A DNA stretch of 64,000 nt from assembly GCF_002760615.1 (NCBI RefSeq), contig NZ_AWWI01000016.1, positions 1 to 64,000 of the forward strand. Reading direction: 5' to 3'. The notes under the pieces are model-generated. The model worked only from the letters and a program-made list of their open reading frames with translations, was not told where the DNA came from and ran no database searches. The stretch is from Puniceibacterium antarcticum. GTDB lineage: Bacteria > Pseudomonadota > Alphaproteobacteria > Rhodobacterales > Rhodobacteraceae. Shown in pieces: positions 60,852 to 64,000 of this stretch. The first letter of the stretch is position 1; every line of letters starts with the position of its first letter. The position numbers and the translations under genes are program-made.

Positions 60852-62122
60852 AGATCGGCGTCATCGCGGATGACTTTACCGGTGCCACGGACATTGCCGG
60901 TTTCCTTGTCTCTGGGGGGCTGAGCTGTGTTCAGATGATCGGCGTTCCCGAAAACGATGACGCCGTGCAGGCCGAAGCCATCGTGGTCTCCCTGAAGTCG
61001 CGTTCCAACCCGGCCGAGCAGGCGGTGGCGCAAAGCCTGGCCGCGCTGGACTGGTTGCGCGCGCAGGGCTGCACGCAGATCTTTCAGAAATACTGTTCCA
61101 CCTTCGATTCGACCGCAAAGGGCAATATCGGACCTGTCACGGACGCGCTGATGGCGGCGCTGGGGGAAACGGTGACGGTGATCTGTCCCGCACTTCCGGT
61201 GAACGGTCGCTCTGTCTACATGGGGCACCTCTTTGTCGCAGAAGAGCTTTTGCAGAATTCCGGCATGCGCGATCATCCGATCACGCCGATGCGCGATTCC
61301 AGCCTGATCCGTCTGATGGAGGCGCAATCCAGTGGTCGGTGCGGTCTGGTTAAGGCAACTGTCGTCGATCAGGGCGCAGAGGCCGTGCGTCAGCGCATCG
61401 CGGCGTTAAAGGCCGACGGCTGCAGTTACGTCGTGCTGGATGCGATTTCGGACGCGCACCTGGATGTTCTGGGCCAGGCGATTTGTGACATGCCGCTGGT
61501 CACGGGTGGGTCCGGGCTTGCCGCAGGTATTGCGCGGGCGCTGAATGTCGGGACGCAGGCACAGGAAGCCGCTGATGCCGGCGCCCCCCTGGATGGGCCG
61601 GGTGTGGTCATTTCAGGGTCCTGTTCGCAGATGACAAACACGCAGGTTGCGGCCTATCGCAAGCTGGCCGCGACCCATGACGTGGATGTGGAACGCTGCC
61701 TTGCCGATGCCGAGGCTTATGGCATCGAACTTGCCGACTGGGTCCTGGCGCAACCGCAGGACGGCCGAGCAGCACCGATGATCACGGCGACGGCGGATCC
61801 CGCGCGCCTGCGCGAGATTCAGGCGCGCCACGGCAGCGCCGCATCCGAGGCTGTCGAGCGGACATTCTTTGTGGCGGCGGCACGCCTTGCCGAGGGCGGC
61901 ATCCGCCGCTTTGTGGTCGCGGGTGGCGAAACATCCGGATCGGTCACGCAGGGCCTTGGCGTCAGCGGCTTTGCCATCGGCCCCCAGATCGCCCCGGGCG
62001 TTCCGTGGGTGCGCGCCGTCAACAGGCCAATCTCGCTCGCGCTGAAGTCGGGAAATTTTGGGGCTGAAGATTTCTTCCTCGACTGCCAGCCAGAGTCCAT
62101 TCGCAAGGAAGTTCAGTCATGA
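60848..62122 (+). CDS. otnK: 3-oxo-tetronate kinase (four-carbon acid sugar kinase, DUF1537 family)
   Basis: This 424-aa kinase has the DUF1537 N-terminal domain (IGVIADDFTGATDIAGFLV at the start, RGCTQIFQKYCSTFDSTAKGNIGPVTDAL near residue 77) and nucleotide-binding C-terminal domain (RFVVAGGETSGSVTQGLG near residue 355). It phosphorylates 3-oxo-tetronate at C4 with ATP. The GTG start overlaps the ltnD stop by 4 bp and its own stop overlaps otnC, so the operon is translationally coupled. Confidence 0.9.
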   Translation: MKIGVIADDFTGATDIAGFLVSGGLSCVQMIGVPENDDAVQAEAIVVSLKSRSNPAEQAVAQSLAALDWLRAQGCTQIFQKYCSTFDSTAKGNIGPVTDALMAALGETVTVICPALPVNGRSVYMGHLFVAEELLQNSGMRDHPITPMRDSSLIRLMEAQSSGRCGLVKATVVDQGAEAVRQRIAALKADGCSYVVLDAISDAHLDVLGQAICDMPLVTGGSGLAAGIARALNVGTQAQEAADAGAPLDGPGVVISGSCSQMTNTQVAAYRKLAATHDVDVERCLADAEAYGIELADWVLAQPQDGRAAPMITATADPARLREIQARHGSAASEAVERTFFVAAARLAEGGIRRFVVAGGETSGSVTQGLGVSGFAIGPQIAPGVPWVRAVNRPISLALKSGNFGAEDFFLDCQPESIRKEVQS

Positions 62123-62754
62123 ATGACCACTCCCGGGCAGAGCGCATGGTGTTCCTGTGCAAAAGCCTTTTTGATCGGGGCTATTCGGTCGGCGGCGCGG
62201 GCAATGTGTCCGTCCGTCGTGACGAGGGCGGGTTTATCGTGACCCCCACGGGCAGCAGCCTTGGGCGGCTGTCGGTTGACGATCTGGCCGTTGTGGGGGC
62301 CGATGGCACCCCAACGCCCGGCCCGAAACCGTCCAAGGAATTTTCGTTTCACCGCGCGCTGTACGAGGTGCGCCCCGAGGCAAAAGCGATTGTTCACCTG
62401 CATTCGACCTATCTGACGGCGCTGTCCTGTCTTGAGGATCTGCCGCGCGACAACGCGATCCGTCCCTTCACACCCTATTACGTGATGCGCATCGGTCACA
62501 TGCCGGTCATTCCCTACTACCGTCCCGGCGCGTCCGAGATTGGCCGGGACCTGGCACAGGCTGCCGAACAGAGCAAAGCGCAGGCTTTTCTTCTGGCATC
62601 GCACGGCGTTGTGGTTCTGGGGCGCGACATCGACGATGCGGTGAACAACGCAGAAGAGCTCGAAGAGACGGCAAAACTGCTGTTCGTCCTGCGTCAGGAG
62701 AAAGTTCATTACCTGACAGAGGCCGAAATATCGGAACTGGGCGGAGGATACTGA
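62119..62754 (+). CDS. otnC: 3-oxo-tetronate 4-phosphate decarboxylase (class II aldolase family)
   Basis: This 211-aa class II aldolase/adducin-fold protein has zinc-site residues visible: Glu in KEFSFHRALYEV near residue 74, His pair in IVHLHSTYLTAL near residue 94 and His in LASHGVVVLG near residue 155. The N-terminus has GNVSVRRDEGGFIVTPTG. OtnC decarboxylates the phosphorylated 3-oxo acid to dihydroxyacetone phosphate, which enters glycolysis. Confidence 0.9.
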   Translation: MNDHSRAERMVFLCKSLFDRGYSVGGAGNVSVRRDEGGFIVTPTGSSLGRLSVDDLAVVGADGTPTPGPKPSKEFSFHRALYEVRPEAKAIVHLHSTYLTALSCLEDLPRDNAIRPFTPYYVMRIGHMPVIPYYRPGASEIGRDLAQAAEQSKAQAFLLASHGVVVLGRDIDDAVNNAEELEETAKLLFVLRQEKVHYLTEAEISELGGGY

Positions 62755-62755
62755 G

Positions 62756-63553
62756 ATGACAAAACTTGCTGCAAACCTGTCCATGCTTTTCACGGACGCG
62801 CCGTTTCTGGATCGCTTTGACCGGGCCGCAAACGCCGGTTTCGATGCTGTCGAGTTCCTGTTTCCCTATGATCACACGATTGAAGAGGTGAAGGAGCGGC
62901 TGGAGCGCAACGCGCTGAGCCTGACGCTGATCAATGCGCCTGCCGGGAACTGGGCCGGAGGGGAACGCGGGTTTGCCGCGCGCCCGGGCAAGAGTGCCGA
63001 ACACGAGGCAAGCGTTGGTCTGGCCGTCGACTATGCCGCCGCGCTGGGATGCCCGCGCATTCACGTCATGTCGGGGATCACCGGCGATGACCATGACCGC
63101 GCCGCCTGCGAGGCGGTCTGGGTCGAGAACATGCGCCTTGCGGCGGACCGGGCTGGGGCGGCGAACCTTGCGGTGTCGATCGAGCCGCTGAACAACCGGG
63201 ACGTTCCGGGCTATTTCCTGTCACATCAGGATCCGACGCTGGAGCTGATCCAGCGGCTTGAGCGGCGCAACGTGTTCCTGCAGTTCGACGTTTACCATGC
63301 GCAGATCATGGATGGCGACATCATCCGGCGGATCGAGCGGCTGAAGGGTGCCTATGGCCATGTGCAGATCGCCGGTGTCCCCGACCGGCACGAGCCTGAT
63401 AGCGGCGAGCTGAACTATACCGAGATCTTCAAGGCGTTCGACAGCGTCGGTTTCGACGCGCCGCTGGGCTGCGAATACAACCCGCGCGCCGGGACGGAAG
63501 ACGGTCTGGGCTGGGCCGCGCCCTATCTGCCACGCGGAGCAGGTTCCAAGTGA
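62756..63553 (+). CDS. otnI: 2-oxo-tetronate isomerase (hydroxypyruvate isomerase family)
   Basis: This 265-aa TIM-barrel isomerase has metal and acid residues visible in VSIEPLNNRDVPGYFLS near residue 140, FLQFDVYHAQIMDGD near residue 177, HVQIAGVPDRHEPDSGEL near residue 202 and GCEYNPRAG near residue 239. OtnI converts 2-oxo-tetronate to 3-oxo-tetronate for OtnK. ATG 62756 follows GGAGGATACTG. Its TGA overlaps the next start as GTGA. Confidence 0.9.
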   Translation: MTKLAANLSMLFTDAPFLDRFDRAANAGFDAVEFLFPYDHTIEEVKERLERNALSLTLINAPAGNWAGGERGFAARPGKSAEHEASVGLAVDYAAALGCPRIHVMSGITGDDHDRAACEAVWVENMRLAADRAGAANLAVSIEPLNNRDVPGYFLSHQDPTLELIQRLERRNVFLQFDVYHAQIMDGDIIRRIERLKGAYGHVQIAGVPDRHEPDSGELNYTEIFKAFDSVGFDAPLGCEYNPRAGTEDGLGWAAPYLPRGAGSK

Positions 63554-64000
63554 TCCCCGCCGAGCGCCAGCAGTTCATTCTGTCCCAGCTTGCCGAACGC
63601 GACGTCCTCAGCATCCAGCAGCTGACCGAGCTGCTGGGGGTGTCTCACATGACCATCCGGCGCGACATTCAGGTTCTGGAAGAGACACGGCGCGTCGCGT
63701 CGGTCACGGGCGGAGTGCGCCTGTCGCGCAAGCTCAATCAGGAGCTGCCGCATCTGGAAAAGGCTGCGATCAACGCGGCGCAGAAAAGAGCCATCGGCGC
63801 TGCGGCGGCGTCCATGGTGCGCAACGGCATGGTTGTCTATCTCGACGCCGGGACCACGGGGCTGGAGATTGCGCGCCGTATCGCAGAGCGGTCGGATCTG
63901 ACCGTGGTGACCAATGATTTTGTTATTTGCGCCTATCTGTCGACCCATTCCAGCTGTGCGCTTTATCACAGCGGCGGGATGGTCGAGCGGGCCAACCAGT
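63550..64000 (+). CDS. DeoR/GlpR-family regulator, partial at the window edge
   Basis: The reading frame starts at GTG 63550 (overlap GTGA with otnI) and is open to the window end, so only about 150 residues are present. N-terminal DeoR helix-turn-helix: RQQFILSQLAERDVLSIQQL, then GVSHMTIRRDIQVLEE near residue 35. The start of the sugar-phosphate binding domain follows: KRAIGAAAASMVRNGMVVYLDAGTT near residue 78. It likely represses the ltn/otn operon and is relieved by a pathway phosphate. Confidence 0.9.
   Translation, partial: MIPAERQQFILSQLAERDVLSIQQLTELLGVSHMTIRRDIQVLEETRRVASVTGGVRLSRKLNQELPHLEKAAINAAQKRAIGAAAASMVRNGMVVYLDAGTTGLEIARRIAERSDLTVVTNDFVICAYLSTHSSCALYHSGGMVERANQ

Overview
The window looks like part of a large alphaproteobacterial replicon, most likely a Roseobacter-group (Rhodobacterales) plasmid or chromid. 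I infer this from the high GC content, the TRAP and Liv/Urt-type transporters, the protein families, and a compact plasmid core at about 51.6-57.7 kb: an iteron-type replication initiator, parA, parB, three identical 16-bp parS-like palindromes, a DUF1403 protein and ScpB. No rRNA, tRNA or CRISPR array was seen.

Layout. (1) 1-760: decayed IS110 transposase. (2) 1.1-9.5 kb: an amide utilisation operon with a terminator-like leader, an AmiC-like sensor, an AmiR-like ANTAR antiterminator, a five-gene Urt/Liv-type ABC transporter, an acetamidase/formamidase and an SDR. (3) 9.6-9.9 kb: IS3-family remnant. (4) 10.1-25.0 kb: a TRAP transporter beside a divergent pair of operons. The leftward operon is pxpB-pxpC-GntR-2-hydroxyacid dehydrogenase-M20 amidohydrolase-GntR-M24 hydrolase-VOC, mostly with 4-bp overlaps. 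The rightward one is pxpA-D-amino acid aminotransferase-class I aminotransferase-DapA-like aldolase-SDR. A nearly identical 22-bp promoter/operator element lies before both the TRAP genes and pxpB. (5) 25.4-27.9 kb: membrane PQQ glucose-type dehydrogenase; 28.0-30.6 kb: a taurine/sulfonate-type ABC transporter. (6) 31.2-44.2 kb: a leftward seven-gene operon of unknown function with a ~2394-aa and a ~1237-aa beta-rich protein and five small proteins, two of them clear paralogues. This is the best candidate for an undescribed system. (7) 44.7-45.4 kb: DedA protein and a small ORF. (8) 45.8-51.5 kb: cyanate locus, with a PAS/AAA+/Fis regulator divergent from an Nrt/Cyn-type ABC transporter and cyanase. 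(9) 51.6-57.7 kb: replication and partition core. (10) 57.8-59.7 kb: HipA-family kinase with an AbiEi-like N-terminal domain. (11) 59.9-64.0 kb: a threonate/tetronate pathway (ltnD-otnK-otnC-otnI) and a DeoR-family regulator cut by the window edge.

The known modules share a theme of scavenging small nitrogen or carbon compounds: amides to ammonia, cyanate to ammonia and CO2, 5-oxoproline-like lactams and D-amino acids to keto acids, and sugar acids to central metabolism. The giant-protein operon stands apart and has an AT-rich upstream region.
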